Assembly: GCA_041640715.1 (NCBI GenBank)
Contig: JBEPZU010000004.1
Coordinates: forward strand, 28,551-92,550
DNA: 64,000 bases
Source: DSFO01 sp041640715
GTDB lineage: Archaea > Thermoproteota > Thermoprotei > Gearchaeales > Gearchaeaceae
Direction of reading: 5' to 3'
The translations under genes were made by a program, and so were the position numbers. Every line of letters starts with the position of its first letter. Position 1 is the stretch's first letter. The notes beneath the pieces are model-generated. The model searched no databases. It was not told the DNA's origin and saw only the letters and a program-made list of their open reading frames with translations. Shown one piece after another: positions 1 through 9,978 of the stretch.

Positions 1-714
1 TATTTCGAAACAAGGGAATACATTCCAGGAGATGATCCAAAAAGGGTTGATTGGAAAGCAACAGCTAGGTTACAAAAGCTAATGATAAAGAAATTTCATA
101 AAGAAATAGGCTGGTTAATAAACTTAATATACGATGAAAAAGTAGCAGGACCTTTATCTAGAGACGAAGCCGCAACGTTGTTCTTGAAAATAGCTCTATC
201 ACTTACTTCGATGGAAATACCATATGATCTGAGCTTTATTGGAGTTAATAACGAAATTAGATCAATCAAGTTCAAAGATCAAAGAACTGCCCTTTTAGCA
301 GCTATAAAGCATGCACTCGATGCAGTAAATGTAGATTACGGAGTGCTATATGAATTGGTCGAAGCCCAGTCAACAAAAGAAGCTTTAAAATTATTGAAAA
401 TGATAGATAAAGAAATCATCGTAAAGAAAACACAAAAGTTCGACGAAGAAAGCAATGCTATCGTTATTACTTGTTTGATAGGAGACATTAGCTGGTTAAT
501 GGACCTTCATGAAACTCTTAAATTAAACGGGAGAACATTAATGATAAACGTTCCTTCAAAAACATGGTTGGATAGTCCAAATTTGGAGGAAACTTATATA
601 AATTACGAAAAACAACTCAAAATCCTAGCAATGCTGAAAAGAAGAGGGATTGAGGTTAGGATCGGCAAAGATTTAGATTCAAATATCCAGGAGCTCAAGG
701 CTTATATCGCTTAG
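1..714 (+). CDS. DUF58 family protein, 5'-truncated by window edge
   Basis: Reading frame 1 is open from base 1, so the gene starts outside the window; 237 residues are visible. The first residues contain the DUF58 signature REYIPGDDPKRVDWKATAR, followed by the usual K-L-M-I-K-x-F strand. The remainder is a von Willebrand-A-like C-terminal half without membrane segments. DUF58 proteins are normally encoded next to a MoxR-type AAA+ ATPase and act in membrane-protein or envelope maturation; the partner would lie upstream of this window. The first internal ATG, at 82, falls inside the signature and is not the true start. The family is certain; the substrate is unknown. Confidence 0.9.
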   Translation, partial: YFETREYIPGDDPKRVDWKATARLQKLMIKKFHKEIGWLINLIYDEKVAGPLSRDEAATLFLKIALSLTSMEIPYDLSFIGVNNEIRSIKFKDQRTALLAAIKHALDAVNVDYGVLYELVEAQSTKEALKLLKMIDKEIIVKKTQKFDEESNAIVITCLIGDISWLMDLHETLKLNGRTLMINVPSKTWLDSPNLEETYINYEKQLKILAMLKRRGIEVRIGKDLDSNIQELKAYIA

Positions 715-837
715 TCTTTCAAAGATTTGGCATAATATTATGCTCGATGAAACTGTTTTTTCATGGTGTCTAGTAGGAACTTGCGGATGAAGTTGAAGTA
801 GCTTAATGACTTTAGGAACTAGTTAATAGAGCGAAAA

Positions 838-1941
838 TTGCTTTTAGAAACGCTTGCATTGGCATTAGGCATTATTCACTTTGGAGTTCCACTTGGCTAT
901 TATATTTACATGAAGAGATATTTGAGTAAACCTTGGAATGTGGAAATAGATGAAAGTTATAAGGCGTATGTAACGGTGATCCTTCCAACATATAATGAGG
1001 CTGGAATAATTTGGAAAAAGCTTGACAACCTGTATCAGCAAGACTATCCTAAGGAGCTTTTTGAAGTAATAGTTATAGATGGAGCGAGCAGTGACGGTAC
1101 GGCTGAAATTGTTAAGAAGTGGTCTTCTGAACATGAGGATATCAGTCTTAAATTAATCGAAGAGTCTGAAAGAAAGGGAAAAGCTCATGCACTAAATCAT
1201 GCATTAAAGCACTCTAAAGGTGAAGTCATAGTTATTGCGGATGCTGATGCATTTTGGCCTAAGAACGCATTACTAGAAGCCATTAAGTGGTTTTCAGACC
1301 CGAAGGTTGGTGCAGTATCATGCCTAAAGAATCCTACAAGCGCTGGCCCTGTAAGTATTGAGGAAGGATATAGGCAGTACTATAATGCCTTGAGAGTGGC
1401 TGAGAGCAAGGTTTATGCAACTCCGATATTCCATGGGGAATTGGCCGCATTTAGAAAAAGTCTCTTAGAAAAGTTAAACGGCTTTCCTGTAGATATCGGT
1501 GCAGACGACAGTCATACTGCTACAAGAATAGCCTTAATGGGCTATAGAGCAATAACTCCTGAAAATCTAGTAGTTGAAGAAATAGTCCCAAGCAGAGATT
1601 ATTCTTGGTGGAGAGTAAGGCGGGCTCAGCATCTGATACAGCACTTCGTTAAGGCACTTAAAATAAAAGGTCAGAAGCCTAAAGAGTTCAAGAAAATCCT
1701 CGCCGTGGAATCGTTTTTGCACATAATAAATCCATTCTTGTTGCTAGCATCCACGATTGCATTAACAACAAGTATAGTAGTTACTCATTCATTTCTCGCC
1801 TTAGGCATCTTAGCATTAGGAGCAGCATTGTTGTATATGAAGCGATATAGAACGTGGATTGTTCAACAATTCTACCTCCTTACAGCGACTTTAAGAAACC
1901 TGAGGAGTAGGGAAATAGTTTGGAGTAAACAGATTAAATGA
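838..1941 (+). CDS. Membrane glycosyltransferase, GT2 family
   Basis: A 367-aa processive-type GT2 enzyme that transfers a sugar from an activated donor at the cytoplasmic membrane. An N-terminal membrane segment covers residues 1-24. The GT-A fold begins at VTVILPTYNE (about 45-54), continues with IDGASSDGT (about 80-88) and the metal-binding D-A-D-A at 135-138, then GADDSHTATR (about 222) as the acceptor-side acidic motif and an R-R-A-Q-H box near 262. Two hydrophobic segments follow at about 295-335. The start is TTG, chosen because it gives a complete N-terminal helix; no better ATG precedes the domain. It opens the glycan region. Donor and acceptor cannot be told from sequence. Confidence 0.85.
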   Translation: MLLETLALALGIIHFGVPLGYYIYMKRYLSKPWNVEIDESYKAYVTVILPTYNEAGIIWKKLDNLYQQDYPKELFEVIVIDGASSDGTAEIVKKWSSEHEDISLKLIEESERKGKAHALNHALKHSKGEVIVIADADAFWPKNALLEAIKWFSDPKVGAVSCLKNPTSAGPVSIEEGYRQYYNALRVAESKVYATPIFHGELAAFRKSLLEKLNGFPVDIGADDSHTATRIALMGYRAITPENLVVEEIVPSRDYSWWRVRRAQHLIQHFVKALKIKGQKPKEFKKILAVESFLHIINPFLLLASTIALTTSIVVTHSFLALGILALGAALLYMKRYRTWIVQQFYLLTATLRNLRSREIVWSKQIK

Positions 1942-2114
1942 AGCAGTTTATAGCTAAAGCAAACGATATATCTTAGTTAAGATACCTTACTTGCAATAAC
2001 GTGCTTAAACTGTTGTAGCTGACAAGAAGCTTAGTCTGAGTAAAGTGATTTTGAAAGTAATTAAGGCTACATAATTAAGGGCTATCTACAAGGTTTTAAC
2101 TTCGAAGCAAGTAG

Positions 2115-3233
2115 ATGAAAATAGTCCAGGTATGCCCAAGATATTATCCATATATCGGTGGTATAGAGAAACATGTGAAGGAAGTTAGCGAAAGACTAGT
2201 CCAAAAAGGTTTCGATGTTGAAGTTTTTACCACAGATCCATCAGGAAGCCTTCCTCCAGAGGATGTCATAAATGGTGTGCGTGTCAGAAGGTTCAAGAGC
2301 TTTGCTCCTGCAGAGATTGGATATTTCTCGAATTCGTTATATCATACGCTGAGACGAGTTAAGTGCGACATAATTCATGCGCATGGCTACAGAGCCTTAC
2401 CAATGCTATTGGCAGCGTTAGCAAAAAACTCAAACAAAGCTAAGTTTGTAGTGACTACTCACTTAGGCTTTTCAAAAGTGGGCAGATCCGTCTATCCTAT
2501 TTATAATTCGCTTTTTGGAAGATTCATTCTCTCTAAAGCGGACAAAATCGTCATCGTCTCGCAGGCCGAGCTAGAGGAAATCCCTTTGTTGCGAAAATAT
2601 GAGAATAAGGTAGTATTGATACCGATTGGAATAGATACAAGCAAAATTGAGGAATATTTTTATAGGGATAAAACTTCCGATACTTTAAACCTCCTATACG
2701 TTGGAAGGATCGAGAAGAAGAAAGGTCTTGATGAGCTCATTAAAATTATGACCATGTTACAAAATGAGCCTATCCGCTTAACTATAGTTGGGGAAGGCCC
2801 TTATGCGTCAAAAATCCTTCCAATCGTCCACAAAATGCAGAACATAGAGTTTAAAGGTAAAGTATCTGAGCATGAACTTTACGAACTTTACGCCAATTCG
2901 CATGTATTCATCCTCCTTTCAGAGTTCGAGTCTCATAGCGTCTCGCTGACCGAGGCGATGGCGTTTGGAGTAATTCCAATCGTGACAAATGTAGGCGGGA
3001 ATAAGTATATTGTTGATAATGAGACAGGTTTCCTTGTAGATTATCCAATAAAAGTAAGTGAAGTAGTGCGAACAATCAAGATGCTGTACCTAGATAGATC
3101 AATACTGAAGCAGAAAAGCATCGCCTCTAGGAAGAGAGCTTTAACCAACTTTGAGATCAAAAAAACCCTACATCAATTGATGAAGTTATATTCGGAAGTT
3201 TTCAATGAGAATGGTGGTGTGTGCGACTTTTAA
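2115..3233 (+). CDS. Glycosyltransferase, GT4 family
   Basis: A 372-aa GT-B enzyme. The N-terminal Rossmann domain starts with the typical PRYYPYIGGIEKHVKEV, where the glycine-rich loop contacts the acceptor. The C-terminal nucleotide-sugar domain carries LLYVGRIEKKKGLDELI and a final E-x7-E motif in EFESHSVSLTEAMAFG, the donor-binding signature of GT4 retaining transferases. No membrane segment is visible. It is followed after 22 bp by a polytopic membrane protein, and both are likely part of one surface-glycan transcription unit. PimA- and WcaL-like enzymes are the closest general match; the transferred sugar cannot be inferred. Confidence 0.88.
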   Translation: MKIVQVCPRYYPYIGGIEKHVKEVSERLVQKGFDVEVFTTDPSGSLPPEDVINGVRVRRFKSFAPAEIGYFSNSLYHTLRRVKCDIIHAHGYRALPMLLAALAKNSNKAKFVVTTHLGFSKVGRSVYPIYNSLFGRFILSKADKIVIVSQAELEEIPLLRKYENKVVLIPIGIDTSKIEEYFYRDKTSDTLNLLYVGRIEKKKGLDELIKIMTMLQNEPIRLTIVGEGPYASKILPIVHKMQNIEFKGKVSEHELYELYANSHVFILLSEFESHSVSLTEAMAFGVIPIVTNVGGNKYIVDNETGFLVDYPIKVSEVVRTIKMLYLDRSILKQKSIASRKRALTNFEIKKTLHQLMKLYSEVFNENGGVCDF

Positions 3234-3255
3234 TAATAACCATAAGTAACGTCAA

Positions 3256-5064
3256 ATGATAACTTTCTCCACAGCATTGATAGTATTTACACCAATTCTC
3301 ATAATCGTTTATTTATTAATGTTATTGGTAGCCGACAAATATGGAAGGATACATGAGGAGAAAAATACAACAGATTCTAAGGCATTCAAGGTCTTACAAG
3401 TCTTTGCGATAATTTTACCAGCTATAGGACTTTGCCTAACATTACTAACGAACTTTAGGGAAACTATTCCGTATTACGCTATACTCATGTTTACTTTTAT
3501 TATAAATATAATATCTATACTTAAGTATCCCTCGAAGACTATTCTATCGTCCTTCATATTATTGCACTTCATGTTGATGTCTGGTAAACTACCCGAAACT
3601 ATGATCTCTATAGGTGAGGGACAACAAATGGATAGAGCTTTAGCTCTAAACAATCGTTGGGAATTTCAGTGGGCTCATAATCCGAGCTATAACCCAATTC
3701 CCACCATAGCAACAATATCTGTCATACTTTCAGAAATTGTGGCGCTGAAGTGGTACAGCAGTTTGCTACAACTTTTAGTATTTATAGCTTGGGCTTTAGC
3801 ATATGATTTAGCCATTTACCTACTAACTTTAAAATTAAGTGGAGATGAAAGAACAGCACTATTAGCCGTACCCCTTATCGCTATAACGCCCGAGACAGCA
3901 ATCCATCAACATCCATACCAATGGAGCGGAAATATGCTTGTCTTACTGGCAACAATTATGCTAATATATCTTCTCCACAAACGCTCATCTAGCTTACCTA
4001 TTACGATAACGCTACTCTTTATCGGTGCCATTTTAGCACATGCTACAGGCATAATTTATTTAGCGATACTCATAGCGATATATTTAGTCAATGTGTTAAT
4101 CAGAAATCTTAATAAAACGTTAGTTAAAGAGAAGCCACCATTTACATTTCATAAACCTATGAAGATCTTAATCCTATTTTTACTTCTAATATTCTTTGTA
4201 AGAGCCTTATACACATCCGATTATGCAGATTACGTGTTGCCCAACTTTGCAAATCTTTACCGAGGCTTGATAGATTTATTAAGAGAGGCTTTTATGCCTG
4301 AGACTGTTACCGGCGAAGCTCATCACATTCCGCTCTACGAACGAGCCAGCGTATCTTCTATCCAAGCTTATGTATGGAGCTTCGTGATTTCCCTATCAAC
4401 AGCATATATTATACATTCGCTGATTAAAAGAAGCCTAAGAATGCTAACACTAGCATTGTATGTTTGCTCAATTTTACTACTCTCGATATCGTTCTTAGGA
4501 TATAGTATTGCCAAAATAACAAGCTTTTACCCATTAAATAGGACCGTTTATACATTCATACCGTTATTGGTCCCTATGGCAGCAATAGTCCTAGCAAGAA
4601 CCATCAAAGCTGGTCCTAGAAAGCTTTGGGGAATAGTTGCTTTATCTACGATCTTATTTTTATTGACAGCGCCAATAGCTGCGCAGGATCCAAACATATC
4701 CCCAATAAGCTACGCAGAAATTAGAGAAGCCCCACCTATTACCATCGGACCTACTGAAATGGCAAAAGCATCTATAATTGCGAATTTAGTAGACAACTCT
4801 TATGTAAATTTGGGAAATAAAATCATATACATATATTCATCAGAAACCCATATAGAGAAAATAGTTTATACAGGTAGAGGAGGGGTAATTGAATACACAT
4901 TTACAAATCCTTTACTTAAAGCCACAGAAACTTATACGTTTATAAACAGTTTGCCTCAATTAAAGATAACAGCCTTACGAGAGCCAAGTAGTAATGCGAC
5001 TTCGCTAATTAAAATCCTAGATTTTGGAAAAGAGTCTATAATGTTAAGTTATGGTCAAGGTTGA
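3256..5064 (+). CDS. Polytopic membrane protein, possible GT-C-type glycosyltransferase
   Basis: A 602-aa protein with roughly a dozen hydrophobic segments and a short C-terminal extramembrane domain (after about residue 470). The first loop, after the third or fourth helix, contains the polar stretch EGQQMDRALALNNRWEFQW, and helices resume after it. Long, loop-rich multi-pass proteins inside glycan clusters are often lipid-linked-sugar-dependent GT-C transferases or oligosaccharide polymerases, and this architecture fits. I see no diagnostic WWDYG-type motif of AglB, so it should not be called an oligosaccharyltransferase. Function is inferred only from topology and neighbours. Confidence 0.6.
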   Translation: MITFSTALIVFTPILIIVYLLMLLVADKYGRIHEEKNTTDSKAFKVLQVFAIILPAIGLCLTLLTNFRETIPYYAILMFTFIINIISILKYPSKTILSSFILLHFMLMSGKLPETMISIGEGQQMDRALALNNRWEFQWAHNPSYNPIPTIATISVILSEIVALKWYSSLLQLLVFIAWALAYDLAIYLLTLKLSGDERTALLAVPLIAITPETAIHQHPYQWSGNMLVLLATIMLIYLLHKRSSSLPITITLLFIGAILAHATGIIYLAILIAIYLVNVLIRNLNKTLVKEKPPFTFHKPMKILILFLLLIFFVRALYTSDYADYVLPNFANLYRGLIDLLREAFMPETVTGEAHHIPLYERASVSSIQAYVWSFVISLSTAYIIHSLIKRSLRMLTLALYVCSILLLSISFLGYSIAKITSFYPLNRTVYTFIPLLVPMAAIVLARTIKAGPRKLWGIVALSTILFLLTAPIAAQDPNISPISYAEIREAPPITIGPTEMAKASIIANLVDNSYVNLGNKIIYIYSSETHIEKIVYTGRGGVIEYTFTNPLLKATETYTFINSLPQLKITALREPSSNATSLIKILDFGKESIMLSYGQG

Positions 5065-5076
5065 TCGCTGAACACT

Positions 5077-6219
5077 ATGGTTAAAGTACTCGCAATCTCA
5101 AATCAAGACTTAAGGCACCCCTTCCATGGCAGCGCAAGACTTCAGCTTAGCTTGCTAGGAGCTTTGGCTTTGACGAATTCAGAAGTATTATACGTTAACG
5201 TAGCATCAAATGGGTTTTCACAACAAAACATAAGAGTAACCAGTAGCTTTGGAAGAACATCATTTAAGCAAATAAACATTCCTGGCATGACAACATCAAA
5301 TTATGCAAAATATTTGAAGAGTTTAAACGTCTTGGAAGGTTTGTTAGATATCAAGCCTGAAGTATTGTTCTGCCTAAGTAGGCATACAATCATTCTCTGT
5401 AAGATACTTTCAAAGAAGTTAGGAGTTCCTTTAATACTTTTACATGACGCACTGAGATACCTATATCTTCATCAACTACTTAGAAGCACTAAGACTAGAA
5501 TTAAGGAGGTATTTTATTCCGTTCCGGCCTTAATTTCTTATGCTATAATAACATTGCTCAGTAGTGCATCCCTATCGGTATCTGAGGATTTTAAGCTATA
5601 CTTTAATAAACTACTTCTTAAAAACAAGATCTATGAAATTAAACCCACCTTCATGTTACTAAACGATCACGACTGTAATTCTCAAGAGATGGAAGATCTT
5701 AGCACGTTACCTGAGGATCTATTTCTTTATAGTGGCCCTCTATGGATTTTAAAGTATATAGCTTCCAAAACACCTCGCTTAAACTATGTAGTGACAGGAC
5801 CTGTCGCTTTTAACGTTAAAAACCAAATGCATAACAGGCTGAAGAATATACATCCACTTCATAATATATGCGATATTCAACTATGTGAACTTCATAAGAG
5901 AATACGAGCCGCAGTAATTCTTAGAGAGAGCATGACAGGTATTAGCATGACAGTGGTACAGGAGCTGTACTTCGGCAAGCCAATAATCGCCAATTCAATA
6001 GCTATATCAGGAATAAGAGGGCTCAAAGATGTTAGAGGAATAAGCGTTGTTGATAATATTCCTAAACTATTAACCCTCCTAAATCATGCACCAGAAGAAG
6101 ATGAGGAACTGTTTAAAGAGAAAAGGCTTAATGCCTTAGAATTTTTTGAGAAAAATTTATCGCCTCCTATCTGTGGCAATCTTATTCGTGAAATTATAAC
6201 CCATGTACTGGAAAGTTAA
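5077..6219 (+). CDS. Divergent GT-B glycosyltransferase-like protein
   Basis: A 380-aa protein that starts 12 bp after the preceding membrane protein. The N-terminal part (VKVLAISNQDLRHPFHGSA) resembles the acceptor-domain start of GT4 enzymes. The C-terminal part holds a weak donor-site motif, V-Q-E-L-Y-F-G-K-P-I-I-A, corresponding to the E-A-x-x-x-G-x-P-V-V strand of GT4 proteins. The usual E-x7-E is degraded to ESMTGISMTVVQE. A hydrophobic stretch near residues 145-165 may be membrane-associated. The assignment to GT4 rests on fold pattern and position; specificity is unknown. Confidence 0.6.
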   Translation: MVKVLAISNQDLRHPFHGSARLQLSLLGALALTNSEVLYVNVASNGFSQQNIRVTSSFGRTSFKQINIPGMTTSNYAKYLKSLNVLEGLLDIKPEVLFCLSRHTIILCKILSKKLGVPLILLHDALRYLYLHQLLRSTKTRIKEVFYSVPALISYAIITLLSSASLSVSEDFKLYFNKLLLKNKIYEIKPTFMLLNDHDCNSQEMEDLSTLPEDLFLYSGPLWILKYIASKTPRLNYVVTGPVAFNVKNQMHNRLKNIHPLHNICDIQLCELHKRIRAAVILRESMTGISMTVVQELYFGKPIIANSIAISGIRGLKDVRGISVVDNIPKLLTLLNHAPEEDEELFKEKRLNALEFFEKNLSPPICGNLIREIITHVLES

Positions 6220-6222
6220 GAG

Positions 6223-6736
6223 ATGAGCACATCACAAATTGCATATTTAAGGGAAAATCAAAGAATAATAGGAAAAGCGGTTAAGGAGCATCTAAGCAAT
6301 CTCTTAATTGAACGTTATTTGGATCTTGGATGCGGTAATTGCTTTTTGACGCAGAATATAGCTTCGATTGTCCGAGCAAACGAAGTAATTTGTGTTGATA
6401 CAAATGATGAAGCACTAAGTATAACTAGGAAATTGGGCTATAAGAGTATGAAGGTTGACTTGAATTATGGATTACCAATACCAAACAACTCGGTTGATCT
6501 GGTTACTGTCTTTGAATTAATAGAGCATGTTTAATATACTCTCAACTCTCAATTCCCTTATTCAACACTTGGAATGTGTAGGCTTTAGAATTGTTGATTA
6601 TCGAGGACTCCTTACTCACGCTACATACAAGAATAAGTTACTGAAAATTGTTAGCTTGATTTTAGCTAAGCTAAGGCCATCATTAGCACCTGATATTTTA
6701 TGCATAACTGAAAAAACATCGAATAGAAAACCTTGA
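6223..6736 (+). pseudogene. SAM-dependent methyltransferase, centre deleted and frameshifted
   Basis: Two fragments of one class I methyltransferase. The first (6223-6534) runs from the start through the SAM-binding loop YLDLGCGNCFLTQ, the acidic end of strand 2 (ICVDTND) and motif VFELIEHV, then stops. The second (6527-6736, another frame) matches the usual C-terminal end, a glycine/phenylalanine-containing C-V-G-F-R-I strand and a P-x-L-A helix. The intervening 80-100 residues (PGG loop and strand 5) are missing, so this is deletion plus frameshift and not a sequencing slip. It lies 4 bp after a glycosyltransferase-like gene and was probably a sugar or lipid methyltransferase of the cluster. 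Confidence 0.8.
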
Positions 6737-6755
6737 AATACTTCATTTTGTAGAT

Positions 6756-7934
6756 ATGAGACTATTATTACTGGCTTATGCCTTAGATTCTTTAGGCGGC
6801 GTAGGTAGCTTCAACTATGAGTTAATTAAAGGGTTGGCTAAACTGGGCATAGATATCATAATTATTGCAAGAAACGATCCCTTTAATAAAGAAGATTTAA
6901 AAAGCTGCGCTGAAATTATAATCCACAAATTCCCAAACATTAACATTCCTCCTAAGGATGTGATTTTTTACTTCCGTAACTTAAGGGGAATATCAGAGAT
7001 AGTTAAATCAGCTAAAGCAGATGTCATTCATGATAGTTCTGGAGCCATAGGATACATGCCATGGATCACCAAGATAGCACCAACAGTAGTTACGGTTCAC
7101 GGCTCACCAATGTTAGATCGTCTAAGAATCGCTTATGGCTCTTTTAATGACAAGCTTAGGCTTTTACTCTTCAAAATCACTCATCAATTGCCAAGTGGGA
7201 TCTTAGGACTTTTTGGTAAGCCTAGCATAAGTAAGCTGGTATTTGTTTCAAGAAGTTGCTTAGTTGACGCCCTTATTCATCAACCACCCGGATTTAGAGA
7301 GGAGTTGATGAAGAAGTCTGTAGTAATATACAACGGCATTTCCTTGGACCCCCTTCAAAAATTCAGGGATGTGGAGACTGTCTATGGTAGAATAGCATTC
7401 CTAGGGAGACTCGTAGAATATAAGGGAGCATATAGACTATTAAAGGTCTTCGCTAGAGTCGTTAAGGAAATTCCTGAAGCTGAATTACACTACATAGGTT
7501 CAGGCCCTCAACAGAGAAGCCTAATAAGCGCAATTGAAAAATATGATTTAAAAGAGAAAGTTAGATTTCACGGCTGGCTACCTAGACATCATACATTGAA
7601 AGTCTTGAAAAGCTCCTACATGCTGGTACATCCAAGTCTTTATGAGGGGTTTGGTTATTCAATAGTTGAAGCTTATGCTTTAGGCAAACCAGTTGTAGCT
7701 CACAGAGCACCATATTCAATAGAATTGGTTGAAAATACTAAGGCAGGGATAACTGTAAACAGCTTTGATGAGAGAACCATGGCTGATGTTATAATTAAGT
7801 TGCTAACAGATTCGACGCTTTACAAAATACTTGCTCAGAATGCAATTAAAGCAGTTAAGGAATACTTCAATATAGAAAAGACTGCAAAAAGTTACCTCAA
7901 AGTTTATGAAGAGGTTATTGAAAAGTCATGCTAA
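6756..7934 (+). CDS. Glycosyltransferase, GT4 family
   Basis: A 392-aa GT-B enzyme. The acceptor domain starts with LLLLAYALDSLGGVGSF, the glycine-rich GGVGSF loop marking GT4. The donor domain contains IAFLGRLVEYKGAYRLL (about 210-226), HYIGSGPQQRSL, and the E-x7-E motif in HPSLYEGFGYSIVEAYALGKPVV. It overlaps the next gene by 7 bp, indicating translational coupling with the polysaccharide deacetylase. The combination suggests addition of an N-acetylhexosamine that is then deacetylated, but that is inference from order. Confidence 0.88.
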   Translation: MRLLLLAYALDSLGGVGSFNYELIKGLAKLGIDIIIIARNDPFNKEDLKSCAEIIIHKFPNINIPPKDVIFYFRNLRGISEIVKSAKADVIHDSSGAIGYMPWITKIAPTVVTVHGSPMLDRLRIAYGSFNDKLRLLLFKITHQLPSGILGLFGKPSISKLVFVSRSCLVDALIHQPPGFREELMKKSVVIYNGISLDPLQKFRDVETVYGRIAFLGRLVEYKGAYRLLKVFARVVKEIPEAELHYIGSGPQQRSLISAIEKYDLKEKVRFHGWLPRHHTLKVLKSSYMLVHPSLYEGFGYSIVEAYALGKPVVAHRAPYSIELVENTKAGITVNSFDERTMADVIIKLLTDSTLYKILAQNAIKAVKEYFNIEKTAKSYLKVYEEVIEKSC

Positions 7935-8557
7935 TATCGCTTACATTTGATGACGGCTATATGAAGCATTATGAGATCGCTAAGATGCTCTATAGACGTG
8001 GAATAGCGGCTACTTTCTTCATAATAGCAGGTCTCACAGAGTACAATGGAGAGAAGTTATTAGCTTCAAGACCTGAGCTTATAAAAGAGATTCATGATAT
8101 GGGTCACGAAATAGCCTCTCATACGTTTACCCATAAAAACCTAACAATGCTACCGCCTGAAGCCGTTGAATATGAATGCGCTAAGTCTAAGACCATCCTA
8201 GAGAAAATAGTAGGTAATGAAGTAAGAGGATTCGCATATCCATATGGAGCGTTTAATAAAGATGTCGTGAATATCGTTAAGAATTATTATTGCTACGCTC
8301 GTACAATGGGTAAGTTGAATAGGTGGAACGAATCCATAAATCCCTATGAGATAGGAAGTATGGGCATAAGACATTTATCAAAGCTACCGCTTAAGCTGAT
8401 CTCAGGAGACCTAAAGTTAATAGTTCTCACATTTCACCATGAGAACCCCTCTCTTGTAAGAGGGGTAGTTAGTATCTTGGAAACATTTAGTTTTAAGATA
8501 ACTACTATCATGGACTCCTTAAGGGGTTTATGTTTGGCTTGCACTACCAAATATTAA
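7928..8557 (+). CDS. Polysaccharide deacetylase (NodB domain)
   Basis: A 209-aa carbohydrate esterase family 4 protein. All core NodB motifs are visible: motif 1 SLTFDDGY near the N-terminus (catalytic base and metal aspartate), motif 2 EIASHTFTHKNL (metal-binding H-x3-H), motif 3 FAYPYGAFN, and motif 5-like VLTFHHE near the C-terminus. No signal peptide is present, so it probably acts in the cytoplasm on a lipid-linked or nucleotide-linked N-acetyl sugar rather than on mature polymer. It overlaps its neighbours on both sides (7 bp upstream, 28 bp downstream), consistent with one transcription unit. Confidence 0.9.
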   Translation: MLISLTFDDGYMKHYEIAKMLYRRGIAATFFIIAGLTEYNGEKLLASRPELIKEIHDMGHEIASHTFTHKNLTMLPPEAVEYECAKSKTILEKIVGNEVRGFAYPYGAFNKDVVNIVKNYYCYARTMGKLNRWNESINPYEIGSMGIRHLSKLPLKLISGDLKLIVLTFHHENPSLVRGVVSILETFSFKITTIMDSLRGLCLACTTKY

Positions 8558-9753
8558 GCATTTTGCACCACTCGCTTCCCAGCATAGATGGAAAGATAGC
8601 TGAAGAACAAAACATGGGATGGCACTTTAGGTCAGCGAGAGCGTTGAAGAAGATAGCTAAGTTTAATGTTGAATGTGCTAGACCTAGCGGAAATAAGCAA
8701 AGGATCTTAAAGATAATTGACGGAATACCTGTGATCTTGAGCCCAACGATTAAATTCTCTCCTAGCAGAGCACTGTGGAAGTGGGATGAAATATCGCCTG
8801 AGCTCGTGAAATATGTTATTACGAAAGTAAAACTACAAGGGTATGTACCATATATACATGAATACAGAACTTTGAATTCAGAGCTTATTATACGAAAACT
8901 TTTAGAATACTCGATGATCCTTCAACATCATGGCACAAGCCGATCAACCCATTCTCTTGCATCTAGCATAAACCCGTTGAATATGATTAAGGAAGCTTCT
9001 AAAGCTAAAAGAGAAAAACTATTGAAGAAAGTTCGCGGAGCAATATTCGTCTTAAACAAGAACGAGAAAGAATATTTAGAGAAATTAGGTGTAGAAGCTT
9101 CGGTTAAAATTCGAACCATGGCTGTAGACTTCAACGAGATCAAACTAGTTAGTGAAGAAAAGAAGAAAGAATTAAGGGAAAAGCTAGGAATCCCTGAAGA
9201 TGCTGTAGTATTGTGTAGCTATGTGGGTGTATTCAAGGAAGAATTCAGCATGATTAAGGGAACGCATCTGATAGCCAAGATATGGAGTGAGCTAAGCTCT
9301 AAAGTTAAGAGTCGTCTAGAAATGATCGTCACAGGACTCGGCACTCACTGGGTAAAAGAGCTGAGGGGTTTAGGTATTAGGACTTATCCTTTCTTGCACC
9401 CTCACCAATATTTAAGCATGGTTATAGCATCAGATATATACTTCGTACCAGCGACTTCAAGCTATTACTATGGTGGACCAGGAGTAGCAATAATGGAAGC
9501 TCTAGCATTAGGGAAACCTGTTGTGAGTCCTACGCTCATACACTTCCCAGAAAAAGATAAGGTTAAACATATAGGAGCTATAACCCCCTTTGTGGATAAC
9601 GAAAATGCATTGAGAACTTTTGTAGAATGCTTAGTTTACGTAATAGAGAATATAAGCTCATTTAAAGCCGAACAAATAAGGCAAATAGCCTATAAATACT
9701 ACTCTTGGGAATCATTCGTAAAAGATTTCGAAGAAGCTGTTAGAGGGATATAG
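8530..9753 (+). CDS. Glycosyltransferase, GT4-like
   Basis: A 407-aa protein with an atypical N-terminal domain (HHSLPSIDGKIAEEQNMGWHF, then HEYRTLNSELIIRKLL and QHHGTSRS) and a recognisable GT-B donor domain in the C-terminal half: LCSYVGVFKEEF, MIVTGLG, and GGPGVAIMEALALGKPVVSP corresponding to the E-x7-E region (here A-I-M-E-A-L-A-L-G). The ATG at 8530 lies inside the preceding gene; a later start at M29 or beyond would remove conserved-looking residues, so I kept the long form. Likely a sugar transferase of the cluster; donor unknown. Confidence 0.72.
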   Translation: MFGLHYQILSILHHSLPSIDGKIAEEQNMGWHFRSARALKKIAKFNVECARPSGNKQRILKIIDGIPVILSPTIKFSPSRALWKWDEISPELVKYVITKVKLQGYVPYIHEYRTLNSELIIRKLLEYSMILQHHGTSRSTHSLASSINPLNMIKEASKAKREKLLKKVRGAIFVLNKNEKEYLEKLGVEASVKIRTMAVDFNEIKLVSEEKKKELREKLGIPEDAVVLCSYVGVFKEEFSMIKGTHLIAKIWSELSSKVKSRLEMIVTGLGTHWVKELRGLGIRTYPFLHPHQYLSMVIASDIYFVPATSSYYYGGPGVAIMEALALGKPVVSPTLIHFPEKDKVKHIGAITPFVDNENALRTFVECLVYVIENISSFKAEQIRQIAYKYYSWESFVKDFEEAVRGI

Positions 9754-9978
9754 CTATGGGAAGGTTAAAGTTGGGATGATAAGCTTTAGTTTTGTTGCTA
9801 ACTAGCACGTTAATGTTTGGAGAAATAACCATGTTGCTGTTATAGTTGTATGCGATACCATAAAAGAGAAGACTAAAACTATGCTTCTAAGTATGAAAAC
9901 CATTCTACTTAAATGAAATGTTATACAAGGCGAAATAAATGAAGCAAGTATATAGGTTAACTTAATTTGACATAAGCT

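Noticed and set aside
865..1134. 89-codon minus-strand frame
   Set aside because: Shadow of the GT2 gene on the + strand.
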